DNA of 58,557 nt from Candidatus Solibacter usitatus. GTDB taxonomy: Bacteria; Acidobacteriota; Terriglobia; Bryobacterales; Bryobacteraceae. Under the pieces are notes generated by a model, which was given only the letters and a program-made list of their open reading frames with translations, was not told the DNA's origin and made no database searches. This document shows positions 18,464 to 27,700 of this stretch, piece after piece. How positions within the stretch are numbered: the stretch's first letter is position 1; every line of letters begins with the position of its first letter. The stretch covers positions 1 through 58,557 of the forward strand of contig JACPVQ010000009.1 in the NCBI GenBank assembly GCA_016191645.1, read 5' to 3'. Made by a program: the position numbers and the translations under genes.

Positions 18464-18877
18464 TCACCGTTTCGGGGGCGCGACGAAATCGATCACCTGA
18501 CGATCGTTCCGCCGATACACGCTGAAGTCCTTCCGATCAATGGTCAACACCTGGGATCGCGCGTGCAACTCGCTCATGACGACTACCGAAGCATCGGCCA
18601 GGTCCATTTGCCGGTACCGCGACATCAGCGTTCGGACGCGAGGCCAGTGCGTCGAAAGATCGAACCCCAGCCGAACCGCTTCGCGTTCGAGCAGTTGGAA
18701 CAGCGGATCGACCGCCAGACCGTCTTCGCGCAGAAAGTACGCAACCTCAGTGAGTACGGGTTCGCTGACCAGCATCGGAGGCCGCACTTGTTTCATGAGC
18801 GCGACAGCCCAGGCGTGATGCGGATCGTTGCGATTGAGATACGCGAGAAGCGGACCTGTGTCGCAGATCGTGATCAT
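18464..18877 (-). CDS. PIN-domain ribonuclease toxin (VapC-like), second copy
   Basis: A 137-residue PIN protein with CDTGPLLAYLNR, VLTEVAYFL, MDLADASVVVMSE and TIDRKDFSVYRR carrying the expected acidic residues. It is closely related in layout to the toxin at 9996-10415. The start ATG 18877 overlaps the stop of the upstream antitoxin (ATGA), so they form one coupled operon. The 222 bases between this gene's end and the convergent esterase remnant hold no gene I can recognise. Confidence 0.85.
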   Translation of the reverse strand: MITICDTGPLLAYLNRNDPHHAWAVALMKQVRPPMLVSEPVLTEVAYFLREDGLAVDPLFQLLEREAVRLGFDLSTHWPRVRTLMSRYRQMDLADASVVVMSELHARSQVLTIDRKDFSVYRRNDRQVIDFVAPPKR

Positions 18878-19095
18878 GATCGCCGGAATTTGGCGCGGGC
18901 GTTCGTCGCCGGTAACCGTCCACCGGCAAGGCTGCCGGCGAGGTCGGAGGTAATCGCATAGACCGACCCACCACCGTGAGGCGGAGCTTCGACGCGTTCG
19001 CGAACGAGTGCGGCGACGCTGCGTCCGCACTGGCGAGCCTGCTGCCTGAGTTGTCGCACGGTTGCTTCTGGGAGCTTAATCGTAATACCCTTCAT
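18874..19095 (-). CDS. Ribbon-helix-helix-type antitoxin (VapB-like), second copy
   Basis: A 73-residue protein starting MKGITIKLPEATVRQLRQQA, the ribbon-helix-helix DNA-binding element, with a C-terminal toxin-binding tail ending ARAKFRRS. The start could also be three codons earlier (ATG at 19104). The longer upstream open frame has no similarity to the family. It is coupled to the PIN toxin by a 4-base overlap. Confidence 0.8.
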   Translation of the reverse strand: MKGITIKLPEATVRQLRQQARQCGRSVAALVRERVEAPPHGGGSVYAITSDLAGSLAGGRLPATNARAKFRRS

Positions 19096-19224
19096 GGCAC
19101 CCATAGCAACAGGGTAACTCAAACCTGACAGATCGGCAACACCTGCGGAGGCCCGTTCGCATCCACGCTCAGTCCACCCGGTCTGCCAGAGGACTTTCTG
19201 CATGGCTGAGAAGGATGCGGGGCG

Positions 19225-19386
19225 ATGACGACGGTGCAGCGCCCGGATGACACCGTTGCCGCCGATAAATCCGGCGTCTTCATTGCCGATACAGATTGCG
19301 TTTGCATCTGGTGGCTCGGTCCCAACAAAACTCTTCACCTGATCGCCGAATTCGGCCGCATTCTGAAACTCATCCGCGAACGGTAA
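19225..19386 (+). pseudogene. Short open frame, possible NHL-repeat remnant
   Basis: A 53-codon frame whose middle reads VAADKSGVFIADTDCVCIWW then LGPNKTLHLI. This resembles one NHL propeller blade (V-A-D-SG-V-IADT-N-I--P-G), with the usual Asn/Arg positions changed. There is no clear ribosome site and no partner repeat. It may be a decayed piece of a propeller gene like the fragment at 16489-16737, or a chance frame. Confidence 0.25.
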
Positions 19387-19492
19387 ATAGCTTCAATAGC
19401 GTTGGTGAGGGCAAGGCGGGTTCTGAGCGTACTGTACCGGCGGATTCATTCTCGGGCGGCCACAAAAGGCGATAAGAATGGAGAGCATGCAA

Positions 19493-19948
19493 ATGCGGCT
19501 CTTTCTCCTCCTCTCTCTCAGCGCCGCGTTTTTGCATGCGCAGCAACGGTCCACGCCGCTGACGGTCAGCGTCGGCGCAGCGTGTGACGTAAAGGCCGGC
19601 GCGGGCGCGCCGCAGGTGACGCGCTCCGATGCCGGCCTCTCTGTTTCCGGCACGCTGCCGTTTGTGTTTCGCATGCGCACGGGCAGTGCATCGGGATCGG
19701 GCGTGCTGCGGTTTCGATTGATGAGCCCGGCGGCGCAGGGAACGTTCGACTTTCAGACTTCCCTTCCCGGCGGCGGCGCTCAGGTTGGAACCAACGTTCC
19801 CGCTGCCAGCGAAGTCACCGCCGCGAATTTCGGCGCGGGATTTCACACCGCTCGCGATGGGAACAGGGGCGAAATCCGTTGGGAGTACCGGACCCAAAAC
19901 GCGGATGCTGTAGTACCGGCGGTCACGCTGACGGTAGACTGCCAGTAG
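19493..19948 (+). CDS. Small secreted protein of unknown function
   Basis: A 151-residue protein with a clear signal peptide (MRLFLLLSLSAAFLHA, cleavage before QQ). The mature part is rich in Gly, Ala, Ser and Thr, has two cysteines (near the start and at the C-terminal VDCQ) that could form one disulfide, and looks all-beta. ATG 19493 has GGAGAG at good distance; in-frame ATGs at 19478 and 19487 are alternatives. I do not recognise the family. It is 29 bases upstream of the rhomboid gene in the same direction. Confidence 0.7.
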   Translation: MRLFLLLSLSAAFLHAQQRSTPLTVSVGAACDVKAGAGAPQVTRSDAGLSVSGTLPFVFRMRTGSASGSGVLRFRLMSPAAQGTFDFQTSLPGGGAQVGTNVPAASEVTAANFGAGFHTARDGNRGEIRWEYRTQNADAVVPAVTLTVDCQ

Positions 19949-19977
19949 CCTGACGATCAACGCTACAATCGAACGTA

Positions 19978-20808
19978 GTGGACAAACGCCGCATGTGCCC
20001 GAACTGCCGGGCATTCATCACCACCTCTGACCGCACTTGCCCTTATTGCGAAGCTACCGTCGGCCCGCGGGCCATTGACGTGCGCTCGCCCGGCGACATT
20101 CTGGGCGGCCTCATTCCGCACGCGCGATTTACCACGACGATGATCCTGCTGGTGAACTTCGCGTTGTTTCTGGCGACGCTGCTCTACGATATGCAGGGTG
20201 AACGCGGCGGATCGTTGTTCACCATCGAAGGGATGACGCTGTTTCTGTTTGGCGGAAAATATCCGGAAGCCATTGTGCGCGGGCAGTATTGGCGGCTGGT
20301 GACGGCGGGTTTTCTGCACGGCGGCGTGCTGCACATCCTCATGAACATGTGGGCGTTGATGGATTTGGGCGCGCAAGTGGAAGAGATGTACGGCTCGGCG
20401 CGGCTGTTGGTGTTCTACTTTGTGGCGTCGGTGGCGGGCTTCATCGCGAGCAGCTTTTGGAGCCCGGCGCTGAGCATCGGGGCGTCGGCGGCGGTGTTCG
20501 GATTGATCGGCGCGATGATCGCGCTGGGCGTGCGGCACAATACGGCGATGGGCTCGGCGATTCGCGGCCATTACATTCGCTGGGCCATCTATGGATTTCT
20601 CTTCGGCCTGCTGCCCGGACTGCAAGTGGATAACGCGGCGCACCTGGGCGGACTGGCCGCCGGTTTCGGAATCGCCTATGTGGCGGGCGAACCGCGCATG
20701 CCCGGATCGAAGACGGAGAAGGTGTGGCAGGCGGCGGCCGGCATCTGTTTGGCGGCGACGTTGTACAGCTTTGCGCGGATGGTTTTGTTTCTGTCGAGCC
20801 GTCCTTAA
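19978..20808 (+). CDS. Rhomboid-family intramembrane serine protease with N-terminal zinc ribbon
   Basis: A 276-residue membrane protein. The N-terminus has two CxxC pairs (CPNC at 7-10, CPYC at 21-24), a zinc-ribbon signature. The rhomboid core follows with six to seven membrane helices, the WR motif (YWRLVTAGFLH), the HGGVLHILMNMWAL loop, the catalytic serine in IGASAAVFG (Ser170) and the catalytic histidine in NAAHLGGLAAG (His222). The protein should cleave substrates inside the inner membrane. It starts at GTG 19978. Confidence 0.92.
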   Translation: MDKRRMCPNCRAFITTSDRTCPYCEATVGPRAIDVRSPGDILGGLIPHARFTTTMILLVNFALFLATLLYDMQGERGGSLFTIEGMTLFLFGGKYPEAIVRGQYWRLVTAGFLHGGVLHILMNMWALMDLGAQVEEMYGSARLLVFYFVASVAGFIASSFWSPALSIGASAAVFGLIGAMIALGVRHNTAMGSAIRGHYIRWAIYGFLFGLLPGLQVDNAAHLGGLAAGFGIAYVAGEPRMPGSKTEKVWQAAAGICLAATLYSFARMVLFLSSRP

Positions 20809-20833
20809 CCTGTGATATAAACGTGGTGACCCC

Positions 20834-23833
20834 ATGATTCGTTGCGCCCTTGTTGCGATTATTGTCGCCATACCCGTGCTGCGCGCGGCTTCGCCCGGCC
20901 TGGAGCGCGGATTTGAACAGACCGTGCGGCCGTTTCTGAACAGCTATTGCGTCTCCTGTCACAGCGGCGACAAACCGGCCGCGGAATTCGATCTGCGCGG
21001 GTATTCCAGCGTCGCCGAAGTCGTGCGCGACCATGGGCGCTGGGCGCTGGTGATGGAGAAGCTGCATGCGAACGAGATGCCGCCGAAGCAGACGCCGCAG
21101 CCCGCATCCCATGCGCGGCAAGCGGTCATTGATTGGGTCAAGGCCGTACGCAACGAAGAAGCACGCCGCAATGCCGGCGATCCAGGTGTCGTGCTGGCGC
21201 GGCGTTTGAGCAACGCGGAGTACAACTACACCATTCGCGATTTGACCGGCGTGGACTTGCGGCCGACGCGGGAATTTCCCGTCGATCCGGCCAATCCGGC
21301 GGGGTTCGACAACTCCGGCGAATCGTTGTCCATGTCGCCGGCCTTGCTTTCGAAATATCTGCAAGCGGCGCGCGAAGTGGCGAACAACATGGTGCTGACG
21401 CCCGATGGGTTCGCGTTTGCGACGCATCCGATGCTGGTGGAAACGGATCGCGAGAAATACACCATCCAGCGGATTGTCGATTTCTACGCGCGCCAACCCA
21501 CCGATTACGCGGATTACTTTCAGGCCGCATGGCGCTACCGGCATCGCGCGGCGCTGGGAAAGCCGAACGCGACATTGTCGGCAATTGCTGCTGAAGCAAA
21601 AGTGAGCGCGAAGTATCTGCCTCTGATCTGGCGGATTCTGGAAGAACCGAAGGATGTCGTGGGGCCCATCGCCAAACTGCAAGCAATGTGGCGCGCACTG
21701 CCGGCGCCAAGCGGGACCGGGACGGACGGCTTGCGCGCGAAGTGCGTGGAGATGCGCGATTTCGTCGTGCGCATCCGCAAACACACGGCGATGCAGTTCG
21801 CCAGCCCGAAAGTAAGAGGGCTCGCCGCCACATCGCAGCCGCTCATGAATTGGAAGCTGCGCCAGTTCGCGTCGCACCGGCGTAATTTCGACAAAGAGGC
21901 CTTGCGCAATGAGGGTGACCCTGCGCCGGTTGTGCAAACCACGCCGCGCATGGCCGGGCTGGGAGGAGAAGCCGCCGTGCGCTGGGCCGCGCTGTCGCTC
22001 AAAGCGCGCGCGGGCGATCTTGATCTGGTGGCGCCCGCGGGCCAACGCCCGCAATATGAGGCCGCATTCGCGCGGCTCAGTTCCGTTTTCCCCGACGCAT
22101 TCTATATCCGCGAGCGCGGCCGGTTTTTCCCCGATGATTCGGAAGACAAGGGACGCTTGTTAAGCGCGGGGTTTCACAACGTAATGGGTTATTTCCGCGA
22201 CGATACTCCGCTCATCGAACTCATTCTGGACGAAAAAGGAAAAAAGGAGTTGGAGCGGCTGTGGCAGGAATTCGATTTCATCGCCGATTACACGACACGC
22301 ACATACGTGCAATATTTCTTCAACCAGAGCGGCGAAGTGCGCGGCATGGGGCGCGAATCGGGCAGCGAGCGGCCGCCGGACAAAGCGGTCACGGCCTCCG
22401 CCATCATCTTCGGCCTGCGCGATACTTACATCGCGAAAGCCAAGGCCGACGACAGCAATGATCCGGTGGCGTTGCAGGCGATTGAAGATCATTTCCAGCG
22501 CGTGAACGCGACCATTCGTGAAGTAGAGCGGCTGCGCGCGGAGGCGGAAGCGCAACATCTGGATGCGCTGCTGAAATTCGCGGCGCGCGCCTATCGCAGG
22601 CCTTTGCTCAAGGCGGAGCGCGAGGACCTGCTCGGTTATTACCGCTCGCTTCGCGACAAGAGCGCGTTGACGCACGAAGAAGCGATGCGCGACTCCATCG
22701 TCAGCGTGCTCATGTCGCCGGATTTCTGTTACCGCCTGGATCTTCCGGAGGCGCGGGTCACGTCCGCGGCATCGGCGCGGCGTCCGCTGAGCGGTCATCA
22801 ACTCGCCGGCAGGCTGAGCTATTTCCTGTGGTCCACCATGCCCGATGAGGAGTTGTTACGCCACGCATCGGCCGGTGATTTGCAACGGCCCGAGGTGCTG
22901 GTGGCGCAGGCGCGGCGCATGTTGAAGGATTCGCGCGTGCGCGGGCTGACGACGGAGTTCGCCGCGAACTGGTTGGATTTCCGGCGTTTTGAAGAGCACA
23001 ACGCGGTGGATCGCGAACGCTTTCCCAGCTTCAACAACGAACTGCGGCAGGCGATGTTCGAAGAACCCATCCGCTATATCGAGGATGTCATCCGCGGTGG
23101 GCGCTCCGTTCTCGATCTGCTCTACGGCAGCCACACGTTTGTGAATGCGGCGCTGGCCCGTCACTATGGAATGCCTGAGGTGAAGGGCGATCAATGGGTG
23201 CGCGTGGACGATGCGCGCACCTACGGACGCGGCGGCCTGCTCGCCATGTCCGCGTTCCTTACACAGAATTCTCCTGGTCTGCGAACCAGCCCGGTGAAGC
23301 GCGGATATTGGGTGGCGCGCCGCGTGCTGGGAGAGACTATCCCGCCGCCTCCCGCCGCCGTTCCCGACTTGCCCAACGATGAGGCGAAATCGGATTTGCC
23401 GCTGCGCGACATGCTGGCCAAGCATCGCGAGAACGCGGCTTGCGCCGCATGTCATGCGCGCTTCGATTCTTTCGGCCTGGCATTTGAAGGATACGGGCCC
23501 ATCGGCGAAAAGCGTTCCAAAGACTTGGCTGGCCGCCCCGTGGAAACACGAGCCGTATTTCCCGGCGGCAGTGAAGGCACGGGATTCGACGGCCTGCAAA
23601 CCTACATCCGCGAGCGGCGCGAGAAAGATTTCCTGGACAATCTGGCGCGCAAGTTGTTGGTCTACGCGCTGGGCCGCTCCCTTCTGCTTTCCGATGAGCC
23701 GCTGCTGGAAAAGATGCAGGCCAGTCTGCGGGCCAATGGAAATCGCTTCGCTCCTTTGATAGAGTCAATTATTACGAGCCCACAGTTCCGCAATGGACGA
23801 AGCCCCGGTTCGTACGCACAGAAAGGTGAATAA
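20834..23833 (+). CDS. Secreted DUF1587/DUF1592/DUF1588-type haem-binding protein (planctomycete-type cytochrome-like)
   Basis: A 999-residue protein with a signal peptide (about 1-19). An N-terminal cytochrome c-like module has CVSCH (39-43). The DUF1587 segment follows (RLSNAEYNYTIRDLTGVDL), then DUF1595/DUF1592 (FAARAYRRPL ... LSYFLWSTMPDEELL), DUF1588 (GGLLAMSAFLTQNSPGLRTSPVKRG) with a second CAACH-like site (AACAACHARFDSFGL), and DUF1585 (RKLLVYALGR) at the end. This layout is typical of Planctomycetes, Verrucomicrobia and Acidobacteria. The function is not established; it is nearly always paired with a DUF1552 protein, as here. Confidence 0.92.
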   Translation: MIRCALVAIIVAIPVLRAASPGLERGFEQTVRPFLNSYCVSCHSGDKPAAEFDLRGYSSVAEVVRDHGRWALVMEKLHANEMPPKQTPQPASHARQAVIDWVKAVRNEEARRNAGDPGVVLARRLSNAEYNYTIRDLTGVDLRPTREFPVDPANPAGFDNSGESLSMSPALLSKYLQAAREVANNMVLTPDGFAFATHPMLVETDREKYTIQRIVDFYARQPTDYADYFQAAWRYRHRAALGKPNATLSAIAAEAKVSAKYLPLIWRILEEPKDVVGPIAKLQAMWRALPAPSGTGTDGLRAKCVEMRDFVVRIRKHTAMQFASPKVRGLAATSQPLMNWKLRQFASHRRNFDKEALRNEGDPAPVVQTTPRMAGLGGEAAVRWAALSLKARAGDLDLVAPAGQRPQYEAAFARLSSVFPDAFYIRERGRFFPDDSEDKGRLLSAGFHNVMGYFRDDTPLIELILDEKGKKELERLWQEFDFIADYTTRTYVQYFFNQSGEVRGMGRESGSERPPDKAVTASAIIFGLRDTYIAKAKADDSNDPVALQAIEDHFQRVNATIREVERLRAEAEAQHLDALLKFAARAYRRPLLKAEREDLLGYYRSLRDKSALTHEEAMRDSIVSVLMSPDFCYRLDLPEARVTSAASARRPLSGHQLAGRLSYFLWSTMPDEELLRHASAGDLQRPEVLVAQARRMLKDSRVRGLTTEFAANWLDFRRFEEHNAVDRERFPSFNNELRQAMFEEPIRYIEDVIRGGRSVLDLLYGSHTFVNAALARHYGMPEVKGDQWVRVDDARTYGRGGLLAMSAFLTQNSPGLRTSPVKRGYWVARRVLGETIPPPPAAVPDLPNDEAKSDLPLRDMLAKHRENAACAACHARFDSFGLAFEGYGPIGEKRSKDLAGRPVETRAVFPGGSEGTGFDGLQTYIRERREKDFLDNLARKLLVYALGRSLLLSDEPLLEKMQASLRANGNRFAPLIESIITSPQFRNGRSPGSYAQKGE

Positions 23834-23834
23834 G

Positions 23835-25151
23835 ATGGCGAACTCGCAGCGCATTTCCCGCCGCACGGTGCTTCGCGGCGCGGGTGTGACCATGGCCTTG
23901 CCGTGGATGGAATCGATTTCCGCACTGGCAGGCACAACGCCGGCGGATCTCTTTCCGAAACGTTTCGCCGCGCTGTTCATGGGCACGGGCATCAACGAGA
24001 ATCATTGGAGCGCCGAAGGTTTCGGCGCGGACATGAAGCTGAGCAAGACGCTGGCGCCGCTGGAGCCCGTGAAGCAGAAGATCAACGTCATCGAAGGCCT
24101 GTTCAACAAACCGGCGACGGGCCAGGGCATTCACCCCGCGCAGACGGGCAGCTTGCTTTCCGGCGCGATGATTCAGAAGGGCCCGATTCTCAGAGCGGGC
24201 ATCACTGTCGATCAGATGATCGCCAACCGCATTGGCCAGGACACCGCGCTGCCTAGCATGGTGCTGGCGTGCGAGCAGCCGATGACCGGGTACCACGAGA
24301 CGAACTTCTCGATGGCCTACAGCTCGCACATCTCCTGGCAGACTCCGGATTCGCCGGTGCCCAATGAGGTCTATCCGTCGCTGGCGTTCGACAATCTTTT
24401 TGAGAATCGCGGCAGCCTGCGCAACATGAGCATTCTGGATCGCGTGAAAGAGCGCGCCGAAGCGCTGAGCCGCAGAGTCAGTTCCAGCGATAAAGCAAAG
24501 TTGGATGAGTACCTGAGCAGCGTGCGCGAGGTGGAAAAACGCGTCGACAGCATGCGCAAGAACAAAGACAAAGCGGACGATCTGGCCAAGCTCAAGAACC
24601 GGCCCGTATTTACGATGGATCGCCCGGCGAACGGATTGCCGGAAGATGGCCGCGAACACGCGCGGCTGATGTGCGACATTGTCGCCATTGCGTTCCAGAC
24701 GGACAAGACGCGCGTGGCGACGCTTCTATTGGCGCGCGATCTTTCGGCGATGTACTATCCATTTCTGCAAGTTCGCGAAGGCCATCATGCGGCATCGCAC
24801 GACAATTTGTCGGATGGTTACGAGCGCATCTCGCGCTTCCACTTGAGTCAATTGGCGTACCTGGCAACAAAGCTCGACAGCATGCCGGAAGGCAACGGCA
24901 CGGTGCTGGACAATTCGTGCCTGATGTTCCTTTCCAATATGTGGAACGGCCGCAAGCACGACAACTCGCGGCTGCCGGTGGTGCTGGCCGGCGGGCTCGG
25001 CGGAACGCTGCAAACGGGGCGAACGCTCGACTACCTGAAGGCAGGCGACGAGAATCGCAAGATGTGCAGCTTGTACCTTTCGATCATGGATCGCATGGGA
25101 GTGAAGCTGGAAAAGTTCGGCGACGCGAACACGCGATTGGAACGACTATAG
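23835..25151 (+). CDS. DUF1552 Tat-exported protein
   Basis: A 438-residue protein. A twin-arginine signal (SRRTVLRGAGVTMALPWM) marks export by Tat, followed by the DUF1552 pattern FPKRFAALFMGTGINENHW, GSLLSGAM, and SIDQ-type segments. It starts 1 base after the stop of the DUF1592 protein with the ribosome site GAAAGG, so the two form an operon. A joint role in extracellular oxidative breakdown has been guessed for such pairs but is not shown. Repeat copy D begins directly after its stop. Confidence 0.92.
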   Translation: MANSQRISRRTVLRGAGVTMALPWMESISALAGTTPADLFPKRFAALFMGTGINENHWSAEGFGADMKLSKTLAPLEPVKQKINVIEGLFNKPATGQGIHPAQTGSLLSGAMIQKGPILRAGITVDQMIANRIGQDTALPSMVLACEQPMTGYHETNFSMAYSSHISWQTPDSPVPNEVYPSLAFDNLFENRGSLRNMSILDRVKERAEALSRRVSSSDKAKLDEYLSSVREVEKRVDSMRKNKDKADDLAKLKNRPVFTMDRPANGLPEDGREHARLMCDIVAIAFQTDKTRVATLLLARDLSAMYYPFLQVREGHHAASHDNLSDGYERISRFHLSQLAYLATKLDSMPEGNGTVLDNSCLMFLSNMWNGRKHDNSRLPVVLAGGLGGTLQTGRTLDYLKAGDENRKMCSLYLSIMDRMGVKLEKFGDANTRLERL

Positions 25152-25153
25152 AC

Positions 25154-25348
25154 TTGTGGGGCCAGGTCTCCAGACCTGCCGCGGGATCTCCAGATCCCGC
25201 ATGGCCTCGCCAGAGGCCAGCGGCTGCGGTGCAGCCGAGTTCAGCGTACCGACACACGCGGCAGAGGCGGTCTGGAGACCGCCTCGCAGATCTGGAGATC
25301 TGCCCCACAGCAGCACAGCCTGGAAGATTTCAAAAGTCTAGTAATACA
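25154..25348. repeat. Composite palindromic repeat, copy D
   Basis: Opens with TTGTGGGGCCAGGTCT and holds hairpins CAGGTCT-CC-AGACCTG, GCGGGATCT-CC-AGATCCCGC, GGCCTCGCCAGAGGCC, CGGCTGCGGTGCAGCCG, AGGCGGTCT-GG-AGACCGCCT and GCAGATCT-GG-AGATCTGC, then the closing CTGCCCCACAGCAGCACAGCC. The right end TCTAGTAATACA (25337-25348) matches the terminal end of copy C at 11 of 12 bases; no matching left end is left. It lies between convergent genes. Confidence 0.88.
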
Positions 25349-25361
25349 CAGAGCACACTCT

Positions 25362-27593
25362 CTAGGCGACGCGATCCGCTACATCATTGTGCAGCAATTC
25401 GCGCACCTTCTCCAACAATTGCTGCGGCAAGAACGGTTTGGCGATCGTGTCGTGCGCACCCATCTTTCCCGCCATGGCCAGGTAGCGGCCGCCGAACACG
25501 CCGGACATGGCGATGACCTTCAAATGCGGCCACCGTTCGTGAACCTGGCGGATGGTTTCCAAACCTTCCTGTTTCGGCATCACCAGATCGGTGATCATGA
25601 GGTCGATCTCGTTTCGTTCCGCCTCTTCCACGGCGAGACTTCCGTTTTCGAAACAAAGAACCTCGTAACCCGCCGACTGGAGAGTGGCGGCGACAACGGA
25701 GCGCACGCTCTCTTCGTCATCGACAACAACGATCCTCGCGGGACGCGGAGGTCCCAGGGCCTCGCGAATTTTCGCGGACAGGAGCGCGGCGCTGACCGGC
25801 TTTTGCAGAAAGCTCCTGGCCTCCCATAAACCCGGGTTCGCGGCGTAATAATCGCTGGTATAACCGGACATGAAAACGGTTTTGATATTTGGTCTTGCCC
25901 ACTGAATGCGTCGAGCCAGATCGGGTCCACTCAGTTCCGGCATCACGACATCGGAGAGCAACAGATGAATCTTTCCCACATGTTCCGCGGCAATCCGCAA
26001 CGCCTCCGCCGGGATGGAGGTGGACAGCACCGTGTAGCCCAGTCCTTCCAGCATCGTGCGGACCAGTTGCAGAACTTCCACCTGGTCTTCCACCAACAGA
26101 ACGGTTTCGCCGTTTCCTTGCGGAAGAACGGCGGCCGGCGCATCGTCCACCACTTCCGTTCTCCCCGCCAGCCGCGGCAAGTACACATGAAACGCGGTAC
26201 CCACGCCCAGTTCGCTTTGCACAATCTGAAAGCCGCCCACCTGACTCACCACGTTATGGACGGTGGAAAGTCCTAATCCAGTCCCCTCGCCGTAGCCCTT
26301 TGTAGTGAAGAACACTTCGAAGATATGAGGAAGAACCTCCGGATCGATTCCCGTCCCCGTGTCGCGGATCACCAACTCCACGAAAGGACCGGGAGCAACG
26401 CCGGGATGATCACGCACACTGTCCGCGTCCAGTTCGACGTTCCTGGTTTCGAATCTCAGGCGGCCACCGTTAGGCATTGCATCGCTGGCATTCACGACGA
26501 GATTCAAAATGAGCTGATCAATATGACAGGGATCGGCTTCAATCTGACCCAGGTCCGGGGTCAAATCGGCGGACATTACGACGTCCTCGTGTACCACGCG
26601 GCGCATCATGTTGAGGGAGTCCTGGACAAAGCGGTTCAGGTCCAAAACTTTCTTCCCCTGGTCCTGCGTTCTGCCGAAGTCCAGAAGGTGTTGAGTTAAG
26701 GAAGCGGCACGCTGTCCGGCTTTGCGAATTTCGTTCAACGATGTCAGGGACGGATCGTCCTGGGCCGCTCGCTTCATCAGCAAGTCGCTGTGCCCGTTGA
26801 TGACCATGAGAATATTATTGAAATCGTGCGCCACGCCGCCCGCCAAACGGCCGAGAGCTTCCACCTTCCGCGCTTGCCGGAACTGCTGTTCCAACGCCTG
26901 CTTCTCCTGTTCCATCCGCAGGCGAACGGCACTGTCTCTGATCACGCGGACGGCGACGCTCCTGCCGTCAATGGTAACGGTATTCAGCGAAATGTCGACG
27001 GGAAATTCCACGGCGTTCTTCGCGCGGGCAATGGAATCGGCCTGGAGCAGCGCACTGAGGGGCCGGCCGTCCAATTCTCCGTTGCCGTATCCGAACAACT
27101 CTTCCGCTAAATGGTTGGCTTTTAGAATGACGCCATTCTCATCCGCAGCCACCATGGCGTCCAACGTGCTTTCCAGGATGGACTGCAAAATCACTTCGCT
27201 CCTGGCGAGGCGCTGGGTGATATCGCGGGCGAACCCCACCAGCCTGGTGATCTTGCCGTTTGCGCCGCGGTGTGGAATGCACTTGTCTTCCATCCAGCGG
27301 TATTCCCGCGTCAGTTTATGGCGCAAGCGGTACACGCGGCACTCGGGCTTGCCGGTGGAAAGGATTCTTATGGTGGATTGGCCGAGGGTTTCGCGGTCCT
27401 GCGGATGAACGGAACGGAACCAGAGATCCGCGTCATCCAGAAAGTCCTGAGGATCGTACCCAAGCATCTCCCGGACGCGTTCGCTGACAAGCTCCACACC
27501 ACCGCCGTGCCAGTCTTTGCCGACACGCACTGCGAAGACCACGTCATCGGCGTGCTGCAGCAGTGTCGCGGCCAGTTTGCCCAGGTCCTTCAT
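25362..27593 (-). CDS. PAS hybrid sensor histidine kinase with two receiver domains, second paralogue
   Basis: A 743-residue soluble kinase: PAS_3 fold (about 12-128), second PAS (about 135-225), H-box GGVAHDFNN (His256), HATPase domain with GTGLGLSTVHNV, and two receiver domains (LLLSDVVMPE and LMITDLVMPK hold the phospho-acceptor aspartates). Compared with the paralogue at 35744-38068, the second PAS is about 26 residues shorter in its middle, in frame. A near-consensus promoter lies 79 bases upstream. It converges on the DUF1552 gene, with repeat copy D directly past its stop. Confidence 0.92.
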   Translation of the reverse strand: MKDLGKLAATLLQHADDVVFAVRVGKDWHGGGVELVSERVREMLGYDPQDFLDDADLWFRSVHPQDRETLGQSTIRILSTGKPECRVYRLRHKLTREYRWMEDKCIPHRGANGKITRLVGFARDITQRLARSEVILQSILESTLDAMVAADENGVILKANHLAEELFGYGNGELDGRPLSALLQADSIARAKNAVEFPVDISLNTVTIDGRSVAVRVIRDSAVRLRMEQEKQALEQQFRQARKVEALGRLAGGVAHDFNNILMVINGHSDLLMKRAAQDDPSLTSLNEIRKAGQRAASLTQHLLDFGRTQDQGKKVLDLNRFVQDSLNMMRRVVHEDVVMSADLTPDLGQIEADPCHIDQLILNLVVNASDAMPNGGRLRFETRNVELDADSVRDHPGVAPGPFVELVIRDTGTGIDPEVLPHIFEVFFTTKGYGEGTGLGLSTVHNVVSQVGGFQIVQSELGVGTAFHVYLPRLAGRTEVVDDAPAAVLPQGNGETVLLVEDQVEVLQLVRTMLEGLGYTVLSTSIPAEALRIAAEHVGKIHLLLSDVVMPELSGPDLARRIQWARPNIKTVFMSGYTSDYYAANPGLWEARSFLQKPVSAALLSAKIREALGPPRPARIVVVDDEESVRSVVAATLQSAGYEVLCFENGSLAVEEAERNEIDLMITDLVMPKQEGLETIRQVHERWPHLKVIAMSGVFGGRYLAMAGKMGAHDTIAKPFLPQQLLEKVRELLHNDVADRVA

Positions 27594-27671
27594 CGGAGCA
27601 GCGAGTGCCTCCTCTTCTGAAACACAGCCGAAGCCAGCGGGATTTCAGAGACCGTCTGTTACCTTACATCG

Positions 27672-27700
27672 ATTATACGGATACTATTATTATTTTTCAA
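27672..27700 (-). promoter_or_regulatory. Near-consensus sigma-70-type promoter of the hybrid kinase
   Basis: On the minus strand TTGAAA (27695-27700) and a perfect TATAAT (27672-27677) are exactly 17 bases apart, within an A+T-rich block that stands out from the high-GC surroundings. The transcript would start near 27665 and leave a leader of about 70 bases before ATG 27593. Confidence 0.7.

Noticed and set aside
18874..19338. Longer form of the second VapB-like antitoxin (154 codons)
   Set aside because: The extra N-terminal part has no ribbon-helix-helix similarity, and the fold begins at MKGITIKLPE.
20441..22054. 537-codon minus-strand frame opposite the rhomboid and DUF1592 genes
   Set aside because: Arg/His-rich composition typical of antisense frames in high-GC DNA; the opposite strand carries well-defined domains.
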